43,449 nt of DNA from Pseudomonas sp. PB101 (GCF_009764265.1 NZ_RWIR01000071.1:1-43449), one strand, 5' to 3'; shown: positions 22,884 through 30,972, counted from the stretch's first letter. The notes: a model not told the origin generated them from the sequence alone. Numbers and translations are program-made.

Positions 22884-24287
22884 TCAGGCCTGCGGAATCA
22901 GGCTCTCCCGACAATCGAGCACCAACCGCGCGCCGCCCAGTTCGCTGCTGCCCACTTCCAGCGTGAACCCGTGCAGGCTGACAATCGCCGCGACGATGGA
23001 CAGCCCGAGCCCGAAGCCGCTTTTCTGATTGCCCGCCTCGGCACGATAAAAACGCTGGAACACCGCTTCGCGCTCCACCTCGGGAATGCCCGGGCCGGAG
23101 TCGAGCACTTCGATCCGCGTGTGCCCGCCCGCATTGACCCCGCGCAAGATCACCGCGCCACCTGGCGGGGTGAATTTGATCGAGTTGCTGAGCAGGTTCG
23201 CCAGCGCTTCAAACAGCAACGCCCGGTCGCCATTGAGCGAAGGCAATGACGCGGGCAGGTGCAGTTGGAACACCAGCCCATCGTCTTCGGCCAGGGGCAG
23301 GTAGAACTCATGCAGTTCCTGCAACAACGACACCGGGTCCAGCTGCACGAACCCGGAGCGGCGCTGGCGATCTTCCAGTTCGGAAATCCGCAACAAGCCA
23401 CGGAAACGCGCCATCAGCGTATCGGCCTCGGCCAACACCAGGTCCAGTTGCATGGCCTGCGGCGAACCTTCCCCGGCTTGCTGCTGCATGCGGTAAAGCT
23501 GCGCGCGCAGACGGGTCAGGGGCGTGCGCAAGTCATGGGCGATGTTGTCGCAGACGCCCTTGACCTCGTTCATCAGGCGCTCGATGCGTTCGAGCATGGC
23601 GTTGACGATGGCGGCGAGCATGTCCAGTTCATCACGCCGATTGGACAGTGGCAGACGATGGCTCAGGTCGCCCGCGACTATGGCTTCGGCACTGGCCTGG
23701 ATCCCGCGAATGCGCCGCAACGGCCGGCGTCGCAGCAGATACCAGCCGACGATGCCCGGCACGATGGTCAGGGTCACCCCCCAGAACAGGGCGTGAAGGA
23801 TGATCCGGGTCACGGCGAACAGCGAACCGTTGTCGCGCACCAGCACCAGCCAGCGGCCGTCGTGGGTGCGGGTCGCCACGGCGTCGCAACTGTCGGCGGG
23901 CAGTGTCTGGTCGTCGTTGTCGTCGGAGGCGTCGCAGTCGCGCAGCATGTGGATCTTGCCATCGAGCGGCAAGCCGTCGGGGATGTAGCGCAGGGCGCCG
24001 CTGAGGTAACGGTGGTCGGCATCGAACAGGCCGTAGGCGTCGAGGCCGCGGATATCGAAGGTCATGCTGACGGCGAGGGCGTCCACCAGTTGTTCGCCCG
24101 AGAAGCGCGAAAACAGGTGCTGGCGCTGCATCAGCGAATGCTTGGCCAGGTTGTCCAGGTAGGCGGACACCTCGTAGTACATGACCCCCATGAGGATCGC
24201 GCTCCAGATCACGAACAGCGAACTGTAGAGCGCCAGCAACCGGCTGCTGGAGGAACGCCAGCCTTTAGACGGGTTCGGCAATGACAT
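22884..24287 (-). CDS. Membrane sensor histidine kinase (HisKA/HATPase)
   Basis: 467 residues; ATG 24287 overlaps the response-regulator stop by 23 bp. Membrane helix 1 is ~17-38 (LLALYSSLFVIWSAILMGVM) and helix 2 ~160-184 (ALFWGVTLTIVPGIVGWYLL). The periplasmic loop between them is ~120 residues and holds an acidic, Cys-bearing stretch (MLRDCDASDDNDDQTLPADS). HAMP follows to ~237. The H-box NIAHDLRTPLTRLR has the phospho-His at 251. N-box LANLLSNSIKF, G1 DSGPGIP and G2 GFGLGLSIV complete the ATPase domain. It works with the OmpR-type regulator before it in the operon. The acidic loop suggests a cation or peptide signal, but that is a guess. Confidence 0.92.
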   Translation of the reverse strand: MSLPNPSKGWRSSSSRLLALYSSLFVIWSAILMGVMYYEVSAYLDNLAKHSLMQRQHLFSRFSGEQLVDALAVSMTFDIRGLDAYGLFDADHRYLSGALRYIPDGLPLDGKIHMLRDCDASDDNDDQTLPADSCDAVATRTHDGRWLVLVRDNGSLFAVTRIILHALFWGVTLTIVPGIVGWYLLRRRPLRRIRGIQASAEAIVAGDLSHRLPLSNRRDELDMLAAIVNAMLERIERLMNEVKGVCDNIAHDLRTPLTRLRAQLYRMQQQAGEGSPQAMQLDLVLAEADTLMARFRGLLRISELEDRQRRSGFVQLDPVSLLQELHEFYLPLAEDDGLVFQLHLPASLPSLNGDRALLFEALANLLSNSIKFTPPGGAVILRGVNAGGHTRIEVLDSGPGIPEVEREAVFQRFYRAEAGNQKSGFGLGLSIVAAIVSLHGFTLEVGSSELGGARLVLDCRESLIPQA

Positions 24288-24948
24288 AACCCGAGCCTCG
24301 CACGGTTCGAATCAGTGGAGCATTGCCAGGCGGGTCGATCTTCTTGCGCAGACGGCCGATGTGCACATCGATCAGGTTGGTGCCGGGGTCGAAGTGATAA
24401 CCCCAGACTTCTTCGAAAATCATCATCCGCGAGAGGATTTGCCCGGTATTGCGCATCAGGAATTCCAGCAGCTTGTACTCGGTGGGCAACAGCGTCAGCA
24501 GTTGACCGTCGCGGCTGGCCTCGTGGCTGATCAGGTTCAGCTCCAGATCCGCCACCCGAAGCGTGGTGGCCTGGGCGGTCACGGTGTTCTGCCGGCGCAG
24601 CAGGACTTCGACCCGGGCGGCCATTTCATCGGTGGCGAAGGGTTTGGTCAGGTAGTCGTCGCCGCCGGCGCGCAAGCCGCGCACGCGCTCGTCGACGTCG
24701 GACAGGGCGCTGATCATCAGGATCGGCGTGGCCACGCCCATGGTGCGCAGCGTGGTGACAATCGCCAGGCCATCGAGCTCGGGCAACATGCGGTCGAGGG
24801 TGATCAGGTCATAGTTGCCGCTGACCGCACGCTCCAGCCCTTCACGGCCATTGTCGACCCAGTCGACGTCGAGGCCGTGGTTGCTCAGTTCGGCGACAAT
24901 TTCCCGGGCGGTCACAACGTCGTCTTCGATGGTCAAGATGCGGGTCAT
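24265..24948 (-). CDS. OmpR/PhoB-family response regulator
   Basis: 227 residues from ATG 24948. Receiver: acidic pair D9-D10 (TIEDD), phospho-Asp D52 (LITLDRMLPELDG), Ser/Thr near MISAL and K102 (YLTKPF). The winged-helix output domain is in residues ~130-225 (LLPTEYKLLEFLMRNTGQIL, then IDVHIGRLRKKID and RTVRGSGYVI). It is first in a two-gene operon with the histidine kinase. The target regulon is unknown. The 356-bp gap upstream separates it from a divergent sigma-54-type operon, with no evident regulator box of its own. Confidence 0.92.
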   Translation of the reverse strand: MTRILTIEDDVVTAREIVAELSNHGLDVDWVDNGREGLERAVSGNYDLITLDRMLPELDGLAIVTTLRTMGVATPILMISALSDVDERVRGLRAGGDDYLTKPFATDEMAARVEVLLRRQNTVTAQATTLRVADLELNLISHEASRDGQLLTLLPTEYKLLEFLMRNTGQILSRMMIFEEVWGYHFDPGTNLIDVHIGRLRKKIDPPGNAPLIRTVRGSGYVIAEPV

Positions 24949-25235
24949 AAGGCTGGCCTGATATGCAGTTCAATACGAAGTAACGCGCATTTTGCCAAGA
25001 AAAACCCGCGACTTAATAAATTAACTTTCATCTGGCCGGGGTCGCTGCCTGTGGCATTAATGTCATTGAGCTATGTCCAGGCACGCCCGCAAGGGTTTAT
25101 CCAGGAAAGCTACAAGCGCAAATAACCAATGCATAAAACCCGCTGGATCGACCTGTTCGTTGCAGTTTGCATGGCTGCGAGAAGTTCAAAATTTCTAAGT
25201 AATTGAAACGCTGAGATTTATTCAAAGTACGCGAC
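24949..25235. other. Long divergent intergenic region
   Basis: The gap holds AT-rich stretches (around 25010-25030 and 25180-25225) and no convincing gene. One open plus-strand frame runs across it but has no start signal. The promoter of the two-component operon must lie at its left end and the sigma-54-type promoter of the membrane-protein operon at its right end. Confidence 0.5.
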
Positions 25236-25251
25236 TGGCACGGTGACTGCA
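25236..25251 (+). promoter_or_regulatory. Sigma-54 (RpoN) promoter candidate
   Basis: TGGCACGGTGACTGCA matches the RpoN consensus TGGCAC-N5-TTGCA at all but one base. The invariant GG (25237-25238) and GC (25249-25250) are exactly 10 bp apart. The predicted start of transcription is ~25262, 43 bp before the ATG of the membrane protein gene. Confidence 0.75.
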
Positions 25252-25304
25252 ATTCCTTCCCTGAAGAGTTGTAACACCATCTTTCTGCCTGGAGCGATAC
25301 AACA

Positions 25305-26234
25305 ATGAATAGATCCTCTGACGGTTTCTATCCTGCCATGGAAGAGTCCACCAGCCTGTCCGGCGTGTCCTGGGGCGCGATTTTCGCGGGTGCCGCGGCC
25401 GCGGCGGCGTTGTCGCTGATCCTCGTATTGCTGGGCTTCGGCCTGGGTTTCTCGGCGGTATCGCCCTGGGCCAATGAAGGCGTGAGCGCCAAGGGCCTGG
25501 GAATATCGACCATTGTCTGGCTGGCCTTCACCCAGATCATCGCGTCCGGACTTGGCGGCTACATCGCCGGCCGGCTGCGGGTGAAGTGGGCGAACATGCA
25601 TGGCGATGAAGTCTACTTTCGCGACACGGCCCATGGTTTTCTGGCCTGGTGCGTGGCGACGCTGGTGACGGCCACGCTGGTCGCCGGCTCGGTCAGCAGC
25701 GTGGTGGGCGGTGGCGTGCAGGCCGGAGCGAATGTCGTCGGCGGTGCCGCCAGTGTCGCGACCCAGGCCGTGGGCACTGCGGCGGGCAATACCCAGGGCG
25801 ATGAGTACGGTTACTTCGTCGACAGCCTGTTCCGTGACGATCGCCCGGTTGCCGTCAACGATGATGCGGCCCGGGGCGCTGTCAGCCGGATCTTTGTACG
25901 TTCCCTGAGCGTGGGCGGATTGACCCCCGAAGACCGGACCTATCTGGCGCAACTGGTCGCGCAGCGGACCAACCTGACCCAGGCCGACGCCGAACGTCGT
26001 GTCGATGAGGTCTATGCCCGTACCCAAAAAGCCGTGGCCGACGCCAAGCAGGCCGCACAACAGGCGGCTGACACCGCCGCGAAAGTGGCCGCGTGGACCA
26101 CGCTGTGGATGTTCGTTGCGCTGTTGGCCGGTGCGTTTTTCGCAAGCCTTGCCGCGACCTTCGGCGGTCGTCGCCGGGATGCGGTGGTGTATCTGCAATC
26201 CGATGCTTACGTCACCTCGATCCCTGTTCGCTAA
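25305..26234 (+). CDS. Uncharacterised glycine/alanine-rich membrane protein
   Basis: 309 residues from ATG 25305, with GGAG about 11 bp upstream. Hydrophobic helices are at ~20-48 (SWGAIFAGAAAAAALSLILV, then LLGFGLGF), ~66-88, ~112-135, and near the C-terminus (TLWMFVALLAGAFFASLAAT). Between ~150 and 265 is a soluble, coiled-coil-like region (TQADAERRVDEVYARTQKAV, then AKQAAQQAADTAAKVAAW). The N-terminal SGVSWGAIFAGA segment is common to a family of bacterial envelope proteins of unknown function. It is the first gene after a sigma-54-type promoter and is followed 15 bp later by a 24-residue membrane peptide, then a terminator. A stress-related envelope role is a guess. Confidence 0.75.
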   Translation: MNRSSDGFYPAMEESTSLSGVSWGAIFAGAAAAAALSLILVLLGFGLGFSAVSPWANEGVSAKGLGISTIVWLAFTQIIASGLGGYIAGRLRVKWANMHGDEVYFRDTAHGFLAWCVATLVTATLVAGSVSSVVGGGVQAGANVVGGAASVATQAVGTAAGNTQGDEYGYFVDSLFRDDRPVAVNDDAARGAVSRIFVRSLSVGGLTPEDRTYLAQLVAQRTNLTQADAERRVDEVYARTQKAVADAKQAAQQAADTAAKVAAWTTLWMFVALLAGAFFASLAATFGGRRRDAVVYLQSDAYVTSIPVR

Positions 26235-26249
26235 CCCAGGAGAATCATC

Positions 26250-26324
26250 ATGCGTTCATTACTGCTGTTCTTTCTCGGCGTGCCCATTCCGATCATTATC
26301 TTGATTGCGTTGTTTGTGCATTGA
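26250..26324 (+). CDS. 24-residue hydrophobic membrane peptide
   Basis: ATG 26250 follows AGGAGAATCATC, an ideal ribosome binding site. The product begins MRSLLLFFLGVPIP and is almost wholly one hydrophobic helix with a Pro-x-Pro kink, ending LFVH. It lies 15 bp after the membrane protein stop and just before a perfect terminator, so it is the last gene of the operon. It resembles single-helix small membrane proteins that attach to a larger partner; the preceding protein is the natural candidate. The small size makes it easy to miss. Confidence 0.75.
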   Translation: MRSLLLFFLGVPIPIIILIALFVH

Positions 26325-26331
26325 CCTCGCA

Positions 26332-26364
26332 GCCGCTTCCACCCCGTGTGGAAGCGGCGTTTTT
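26332..26364 (+). terminator. Intrinsic terminator of the sigma-54 operon
   Basis: GCCGCTTCCAC (26332-26342) pairs perfectly over 11 bp with GTGGAAGCGGC (26348-26358), loop CCCGT, followed by GTTTTT. It starts 8 bp after the small peptide stop. Confidence 0.93.
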
Positions 26365-26377
26365 GATCGAGCGACGC

Positions 26378-26983
26378 TTACTCGATCGGTGTACTCACAA
26401 ACACCTCAAGCCCCTCGGCATACGCCGTGAAGGCGGCGATCCGCGGAAACTGTGCCGCACTCACCTGGTCCGGCACCACCAGATTGCTGAAGCTCCAGGC
26501 CACCGCCAGCGTGATGCCGTCCTGTTCGATCGATCCGTCAGTCTTCAGCGCCTGCTTTTCCAGCTCCCGCTCCAGTGCCGAATATGCCGCAGCCAACTGT
26601 CCTTCGACCCGCTGCACCCAAGGCTCGAATTGAATCTCCTCGGGTCGCAGGTTGCGCTCGTAATAAAGCTGCACGGATTTTTCGCTGGCGGCCAGGGCCA
26701 GGCCGATCAGACGCAACGCGCGCAGGCGCTGGTTCGGCTCGACGGGCATCAGGCTGTTGCCGGCGAGGGTTTCCAGGTAGTCGATGATCAGCGTCGAATC
26801 CATCAACACCTCACCGTCATCCAGCACCAGGGTGGGCGCCTTGACCACCGGGTTGATCTGGCGGAATTGTTCGAAGTGGCGGAACACCGAGACCGATTGA
26901 TGTTCCAGGGTGATTCCCAGGCATTTGGCAGAAATGGCGGTGCGCCTGACATAGGGCGAGTCCAGCATACCGATCAGCTTCAT
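26378..26983 (-). CDS. Glutathione S-transferase family protein
   Basis: 201 residues; ATG 26983 has GGAAAGGACC upstream. The thioredoxin-like N-terminal domain shows MKLIGMLDSPYVRR (Ser9 as the likely catalytic residue) and the cis-Pro/SNAIL-type segment VKAPTLVLDDGEVLMDSTLI (~47-66), which binds glutathione. The C-terminal helical domain is residues ~85-200 (ALAASEKSVQLYYERNLRPE, then DGITLAVAWSFSNL). The class is not certain. It is convergent with the sigma-54 operon and has no linked gene. Confidence 0.88.
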   Translation of the reverse strand: MKLIGMLDSPYVRRTAISAKCLGITLEHQSVSVFRHFEQFRQINPVVKAPTLVLDDGEVLMDSTLIIDYLETLAGNSLMPVEPNQRLRALRLIGLALAASEKSVQLYYERNLRPEEIQFEPWVQRVEGQLAAAYSALERELEKQALKTDGSIEQDGITLAVAWSFSNLVVPDQVSAAQFPRIAAFTAYAEGLEVFVSTPIE

Positions 26984-27353
26984 GGTCCTTTCCTTTATAT
27001 GGCCATTTCGGGAGGGACAACCTTAGCTGAGGTTCGCAGCCCTGCAAATGACAGCGAAAATTGCCCGGTGCAGGCCGTTTGTCTTCTATATACCTCCGCT
27101 CGATTGAATTTCTTGCTATAAACGCACTCCGATTACCGCCTATAAGCCTGCCATAGAGCATTTTCAGGGCTTTGTCGGACAAATTCGCTGTCTTTTCAGT
27201 TGCTGAGGCCTCAAGTCGGCCGTAGACTGCCGCCCCTCGTAAATTGAGTGCCGGGTGGCGCTTGGAACAAACGGCGCCTTTCCGATGGCCTGCCCAGGTC
27301 TGCCGGAACGCTCCCTTATTCGCCTTAATGCACGTTTTTTTATAGAGATATCA
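26984..27353. other. 370-bp upstream region of dksA2
   Basis: No gene is supported here. The region holds several AT-rich promoter-like stretches (CTATATACC at ~27088, TTGCTATAA at ~27112) and a small dyad GGCGC...GCGCC at ~27256-27278. DksA2 genes are often Zur-controlled, but I see no clean Zur palindrome. Confidence 0.4.
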
Positions 27354-27758
27354 ATGACAAAGGACAAGTTGCTGGCCATGCCGGCGGATGACTACATGAA
27401 TGCCGAGCAACATGCTTTTTTCTCCGAGCTGTTGCAGAACATGAAAGTCGAAACCCATGAGCGCATCGAACAGAACCGCATCGCCATCGAAAGCCTGGAC
27501 ACCCCGGCCGATCCGGCAGACGCGGCTTCGGTCGAAGAAGAGCGCACCTGGCTGGTGAACGCGATCGATCGCGACCAGCGCATGTTGCCTCAGTTGGAAC
27601 AAGCCCTTGAGCGCATCAAGGAAGACAGCTTTGGCTGGTGCGACGACAGCGGCGAGGCGATTGGCCTCAAGCGCCTGCTGATCAGCCCGACCACCAAGTA
27701 CTGCATCGAAGCTCAAGAGCGTCACGAGCAAATCGACAAGCACCAGCGTCAGGCCTGA
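27354..27758 (+). CDS. dksA2: DksA2, zinc-finger-less DksA/TraR paralogue
   Basis: 134 residues from ATG 27354. DksA-type layout: N-terminal helix, coiled coil (~20-90) with an acidic tip segment (SLDTPADPADAASVEEERTW), and a C-terminal domain. Zinc-binding DksA has C-x2-C-x17-C-x2-C; here it is C96-x2-S99-x17-C117-x2-A120, so two of four cysteines are replaced. That is the known layout of Pseudomonas DksA2 (which has Thr and Ala at these places), able to work without zinc under zinc starvation or oxidative stress. It binds RNA polymerase with ppGpp to adjust transcription at rRNA and amino-acid genes. It is a single-gene unit followed by a hairpin terminator. Confidence 0.9.
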   Translation: MTKDKLLAMPADDYMNAEQHAFFSELLQNMKVETHERIEQNRIAIESLDTPADPADAASVEEERTWLVNAIDRDQRMLPQLEQALERIKEDSFGWCDDSGEAIGLKRLLISPTTKYCIEAQERHEQIDKHQRQA

Positions 27759-27765
27759 TTCTGCG

Positions 27766-27793
27766 AGGCAGCCCTTGAATCCGGGCTGCCTTT
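27766..27793 (+). terminator. Hairpin terminator of dksA2
   Basis: AGGCAGCCC (27766-27774) pairs with GGGCTGCCT (27783-27791), loop of 8, ending TTT. The T run is short but the stem is strong. Confidence 0.7.
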
Positions 27794-27796
27794 GAC

Positions 27797-27860
27797 AAGA
27801 TCGCGGCCTGCGCCAGCCCCTGCGCAATCGAAGCAGGGTGCCGGCGCAGGCTGCGATCTT
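27797..27860 (+). repeat. Second inverted repeat, AAGATCGC type
   Basis: AAGATCGCGGCCTGCGCC and GGCGCAGGCTGCGATCTT form a long imperfect stem around a GC-rich core that itself pairs (CCCTGC/GCAGGG). A TTTGCTTTTT run follows. This resembles another common Pseudomonas palindrome family and may back up the dksA2 terminator. Confidence 0.7.
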
Positions 27861-27993
27861 TGCTTTTTGCCGTCTTCGATTTCCCGATTCTTCTATTGAT
27901 CTGCTGCACCGTTCGCGACTAAAGGCTCATGGATAATGGCTTTATGGTGGCGTTTAATGCGAAGACAACAATTAGAAGTTTTCCGGGGTGACG

Positions 27994-29601
27994 ATGATGA
28001 CGAGAGACGGGTCTCTGGTGGCGGCAGTGCCTGCACCAGTGCTGTTGCCAAAAAACCGCTGGCTCACACCGACGCTGCAAAGCATCGCCCTGATGCTGTT
28101 GTTATGTGGCATGACGTTGGGCGGCTGGTCGCTTTACCTTGGCCTGCCCCTGGCCGTGCTGATTATCTGGCTGCCTCGCCTGCGTTCGCGCGCGACCCCG
28201 GAGGCTGCGTCCCTCGACAACCTCGATGCCATCGGCGAGTTGACCCGGGATCTTTCCTACACCACCAGCCATAACGCGCTGTCAGCCGCCGGTGTGGCGT
28301 TCTCTGTTCGGCAACTGGCGGAAAAACTGCAATCGCAGCTCACGGCGGCGGCCCGGATCGTCAGCAACGCCGAGGTCATGATCACCACCGAACGCGCCAC
28401 TTCGACGCTCAGTCGCCAGGCGCTGAGTGCCGCCAGCGAGGCTCATCAAAGCGGTGCGGTGGGGCGTACGGAACTGATCGAGTCCATTGCCCGCATGCAC
28501 CAACTCAGCCAGCGCGCCAGCAACAGCCGTGAACTGATCGAAGCCTTGAGCGTGCGCAGCGACGATATCCAGCGCGTGACCCTGGTGATTCAGTCCATCG
28601 CCAGCCAGACCAATCTGCTGGCGTTGAACGCCGCCATCGAGGCGGCGCGGGCAGGGGAGCACGGTCGCGGATTTGCCGTGGTGGCCGACGAGGTTCGCGG
28701 GCTGGCCGCACGCACGGCGGCCGCCACGGGCGAAGTCGGCGAGATGGTGGCCGACATCCAGCAGCGTACCGCGCAGGTGGTGGAGCAGATCCGCCAACTG
28801 TCCAGCGACCTCGACAGCGGTGTCGGGCAGGTCGAACGAACGGGGCAGCACCTGGAAAACATTGCCCGCCTGGCAGCCAGTGTCGAGTCCCAGGTCGGGG
28901 AAATCGCCCAGGGTGCAGACACCAACCGTGAGCAGCTCGACAGCCTGTTTCTTGCCATCGAACAGATGCGCAGCGACCTGGCGGTCAGCGACCAGCAGAC
29001 TCAACGCCTGGCCCAGGCGGCGGTGCAAATGGAAGGGCAGGCCGAAACCATCAGCGAACGCCTGGCCGAGGTGGGGCTGGATGATTATCACCAGCGGGTC
29101 TATGACCTGGCCCGGGAGGGCGCGAGCCGGATTGCGCAGCGTTTCGAAGCGGACATCGATGCCGGTCGAATCAGTCTCGACGATCTGTTCGACCGTAATT
29201 ACCAGGTCATCGCCAATACCAGCCCGGCCAAGTACCAGACGCGTTTCGACCGCTACACCGATCAGGTTTTGCCCACGATCCAGGAACCGTTGTTACCGCG
29301 CCACGAAGGATTGGTGTTTGCCATCGCCTGCACCCAACAAGGTTATGTGCCGACCCACAACCATGCGTTCAGTCAGCCGCTGACGGGAGACGCACAGGTC
29401 GATGCCTTGCAGAACCGGACCAAACGCAAATTCGCCGACCGCACCGGGATCCGCTGTGGCAGCCATCAGAAGGCCGTGCTGCTGCAAACCTATACCCGCG
29501 ACACCGGCGAGCTGATGCACGATCTCTCGGTGCCGATCATGCTCAAGGGCCGGCATTGGGGCGGTCTGCGCCTGGGCTACAAACCGGAACAGCCGCGTTA
29601 G
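27994..29601 (+). CDS. MCP-like chemoreceptor with C-terminal sensor-like domain
   Basis: 535 residues from ATG 27994 (GGGG 6 bp upstream; ATG 27997 and GTG 27988 are close alternatives). Two membrane helices lie near the N-terminus (~residues 24-62, IALMLLLCGMTLGGWSLYLG then LPLAVLIIWL), with almost no periplasmic loop. The cytoplasmic MCP signalling domain follows, with the conserved hairpin tip QTNLLALNAAIEAARAGE at ~204-222 and GRGFAVVADEVRGLAARTA. A ~170-residue domain sits after it (DDYHQRVYDLAREGASRIAQ to the end, with RFDRYTDQVLPTIQEPLLPR and GLVFAIACTQQGYVPTHNHA). That tail looks like a Cache-type ligand domain placed at the C-terminus. A CheW pathway input with an internal, cytoplasmic signal is inferred. 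Confidence 0.82.
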   Translation: MMTRDGSLVAAVPAPVLLPKNRWLTPTLQSIALMLLLCGMTLGGWSLYLGLPLAVLIIWLPRLRSRATPEAASLDNLDAIGELTRDLSYTTSHNALSAAGVAFSVRQLAEKLQSQLTAAARIVSNAEVMITTERATSTLSRQALSAASEAHQSGAVGRTELIESIARMHQLSQRASNSRELIEALSVRSDDIQRVTLVIQSIASQTNLLALNAAIEAARAGEHGRGFAVVADEVRGLAARTAAATGEVGEMVADIQQRTAQVVEQIRQLSSDLDSGVGQVERTGQHLENIARLAASVESQVGEIAQGADTNREQLDSLFLAIEQMRSDLAVSDQQTQRLAQAAVQMEGQAETISERLAEVGLDDYHQRVYDLAREGASRIAQRFEADIDAGRISLDDLFDRNYQVIANTSPAKYQTRFDRYTDQVLPTIQEPLLPRHEGLVFAIACTQQGYVPTHNHAFSQPLTGDAQVDALQNRTKRKFADRTGIRCGSHQKAVLLQTYTRDTGELMHDLSVPIMLKGRHWGGLRLGYKPEQPR

Positions 29602-29678
29602 TCACTGCGGGCTGCCGGGCGATTGTTACCGATCCTGCAACTGACCTGTGCAGGGTTTTGCTTTTTCCTTGTCGAAAG

Positions 29679-29702
29679 ATTAATTAACATACCTATTAAT
29701 TA
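29679..29702. promoter_or_regulatory. Paired ATTAATTA repeats
   Basis: ATTAATTA occurs at 29679-29686 and again at 29695-29702, 16 bp apart, each itself nearly palindromic. They lie 29 bp upstream of the start of the small gene at 29731. They could be an operator or an A/T-rich promoter element. Confidence 0.4.
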
Positions 29703-29730
29703 GGTTGCTAATGAAATTCGGGAGATCAGC

Positions 29731-29934
29731 ATGCAAGGCAAAGTTGATGTCGCGGTCATGATCGGCAGCGGCGTGCCTGCCAATCTGCGTTCCATGGGGC
29801 GCAAGGTTTGCTGGGTGGTGCTGCTCAATGGCGAGCGCCGGGGTACGGCGTTCGCAAGTCGCGACGAAGCGGAGGAGTGCAAGGCTGCCTGGTTGGCGCA
29901 ATTGAGCGCCGAAAGACCCGGCAGCCTGCATTGA
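29731..29934 (+). CDS. Small conserved-type hypothetical protein
   Basis: 67 residues from ATG 29731 with GGGAGA upstream. The product (MQGKVDVAVMIGSGVPANLR, then RRGTAFASRDEAEECKAAWL) has a likely beta-hairpin and an acidic helix but no known motif, signal peptide or membrane segment. It begins a run of five or six small genes of unknown role. The AT-rich paired repeats lie just upstream. It is convergent with the DUF2789 gene, 5 bp away. Confidence 0.6.
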   Translation: MQGKVDVAVMIGSGVPANLRSMGRKVCWVVLLNGERRGTAFASRDEAEECKAAWLAQLSAERPGSLH

Positions 29935-29939
29935 AGTTG

Positions 29940-30176
29940 TCAGTGCGTCTGGTGCATGCGCAGGTTCAGGTCGTCGACCACCCGCGCCCAATCGGCGTCT
30001 TCGCGTAATTGCTCTTTGAGGAAGGCGGCCTGCTGCGGTGACCAGAACTCGGCGTCGATGAGTTTCTTGTCGTCAGGCAGGAAATGGACGGCAATGAAGT
30101 CGTCGATCGCTTTCTGGCTGGAGTCCAGGCCGAGCTGGTCGAACAGGCCTTTCAAGTCGTGTGTCGGTGATTCCAT
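29940..30176 (-). CDS. DUF2789 family protein
   Basis: 78 residues. AAGGAG lies 6 bp before ATG 30176; an ATG at 30182 is too close to it. The product (MESPTHDLKGLFDQLGLDSS, then AIDDFIAVHFLPDDKKLIDA and EFWSPQQAAFLKEQLREDAD) has the DUF2789 pattern: helix-rich, acidic, with the conserved HDLKGLFDQLGL start and FWSPQQAAFL core. Function unknown; common in Pseudomonas. The long open frame upstream (to 30308) is not part of it. Confidence 0.85.
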   Translation of the reverse strand: MESPTHDLKGLFDQLGLDSSQKAIDDFIAVHFLPDDKKLIDAEFWSPQQAAFLKEQLREDADWARVVDDLNLRMHQTH

Positions 30177-30308
30177 CTTCATCTCCTTGCAGGTCATCAG
30201 TCGGGTCGGAAAGCGAAGCGCGTTACCCTGGTTTCGAGGGCGCCGCACGGGTGGAGTTCGATCACGATGTTCAAACGCAACAATGAGCATAGACCGCCAG
30301 GCGGACAA

Positions 30309-30539
30309 TCAGGCTTTGAGGGCCCCGGCATCGACGGCGGCCTTCAGTTCCCTGGCCGACTCCTGGGCCGCGACGGCGGCGACATCCGGGGTTTTGAACC
30401 AGCGATCCTTTTCGACCTGGTGATAGGTCACGGTCTTGAGCGGTGGCTTGGCGCGCATGACGATCACGGCCTGGAATTCACCGTCGACTTCTCTGGCTTC
30501 ACCGCGGATAAAAAACTCGCCGATATCAAATTCCGTCAC
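30309..30539 (-). CDS. Small hypothetical protein
   Basis: 76 residues from GTG 30539, with GGGGAAG upstream. The first half is beta-rich (EFFIRGEAREVDGEFQAVIV) and the second half is helical (FKTPDVAAVAAQESARELKA). No signal peptide or membrane segment and no named domain. It is separated from DUF2789 by 132 bp and may be co-transcribed with it. Confidence 0.6.
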   Translation of the reverse strand: MTEFDIGEFFIRGEAREVDGEFQAVIVMRAKPPLKTVTYHQVEKDRWFKTPDVAAVAAQESARELKAAVDAGALKA

Positions 30540-30700
30540 GTTGCAGACTTCCCCTGGACATACATTGTTGTTGTCAACGTAACCCGATTTTTCGCGGATC
30601 CGTTTTATATGGCGGGCAGTATGGCAGTAGTTGCCCGTCGACGGCTCAGATAAGTCGACGGGCAGACCAAACGTCTATGGAGATGAGCGGGGTGGACATG

Positions 30701-30949
30701 TCAACCGCGAGACTCGAGAAACCGGGCGAGGGCGCAGGCTTCGTTATGATTGGCTCGGAAACCTCTTACATAGCCTGTAGAAATATCCTTGATATGAAAG
30801 AAGGCAATGCCCGCCATCACCACCTGGAATCGCGGGCGGGCCGGGACATCGGGCAGCAATTCGGGGTGACGCAACCGTACCGGGTGCGAGGACGGTGGTG
30901 TTTGTGTGTCAGGCACCAAGGGATAAGCAAAGTGAGTCAGCGTGCACAT
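30701..30949 (-). CDS. Small hypothetical protein with structured 5' leader
   Basis: 82 residues from ATG 30949 (GAAAAGGACTTC upstream). The product shows a conserved-looking core: SSHPVRLRHPELLPDVPARP, then FQVVMAGIAFFHIKDISTGY and NHNEACALARFLES, with several His and Pro. No known domain. Directly upstream on the minus strand the DNA holds three hairpins in a row (30973-31045), which would form the leader of its mRNA. Confidence 0.6.
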   Translation of the reverse strand: MCTLTHFAYPLVPDTQTPPSSHPVRLRHPELLPDVPARPRFQVVMAGIAFFHIKDISTGYVRGFRANHNEACALARFLESRG

Positions 30950-30972
30950 ATGAAGTCCTTTTCATGGTTTAT

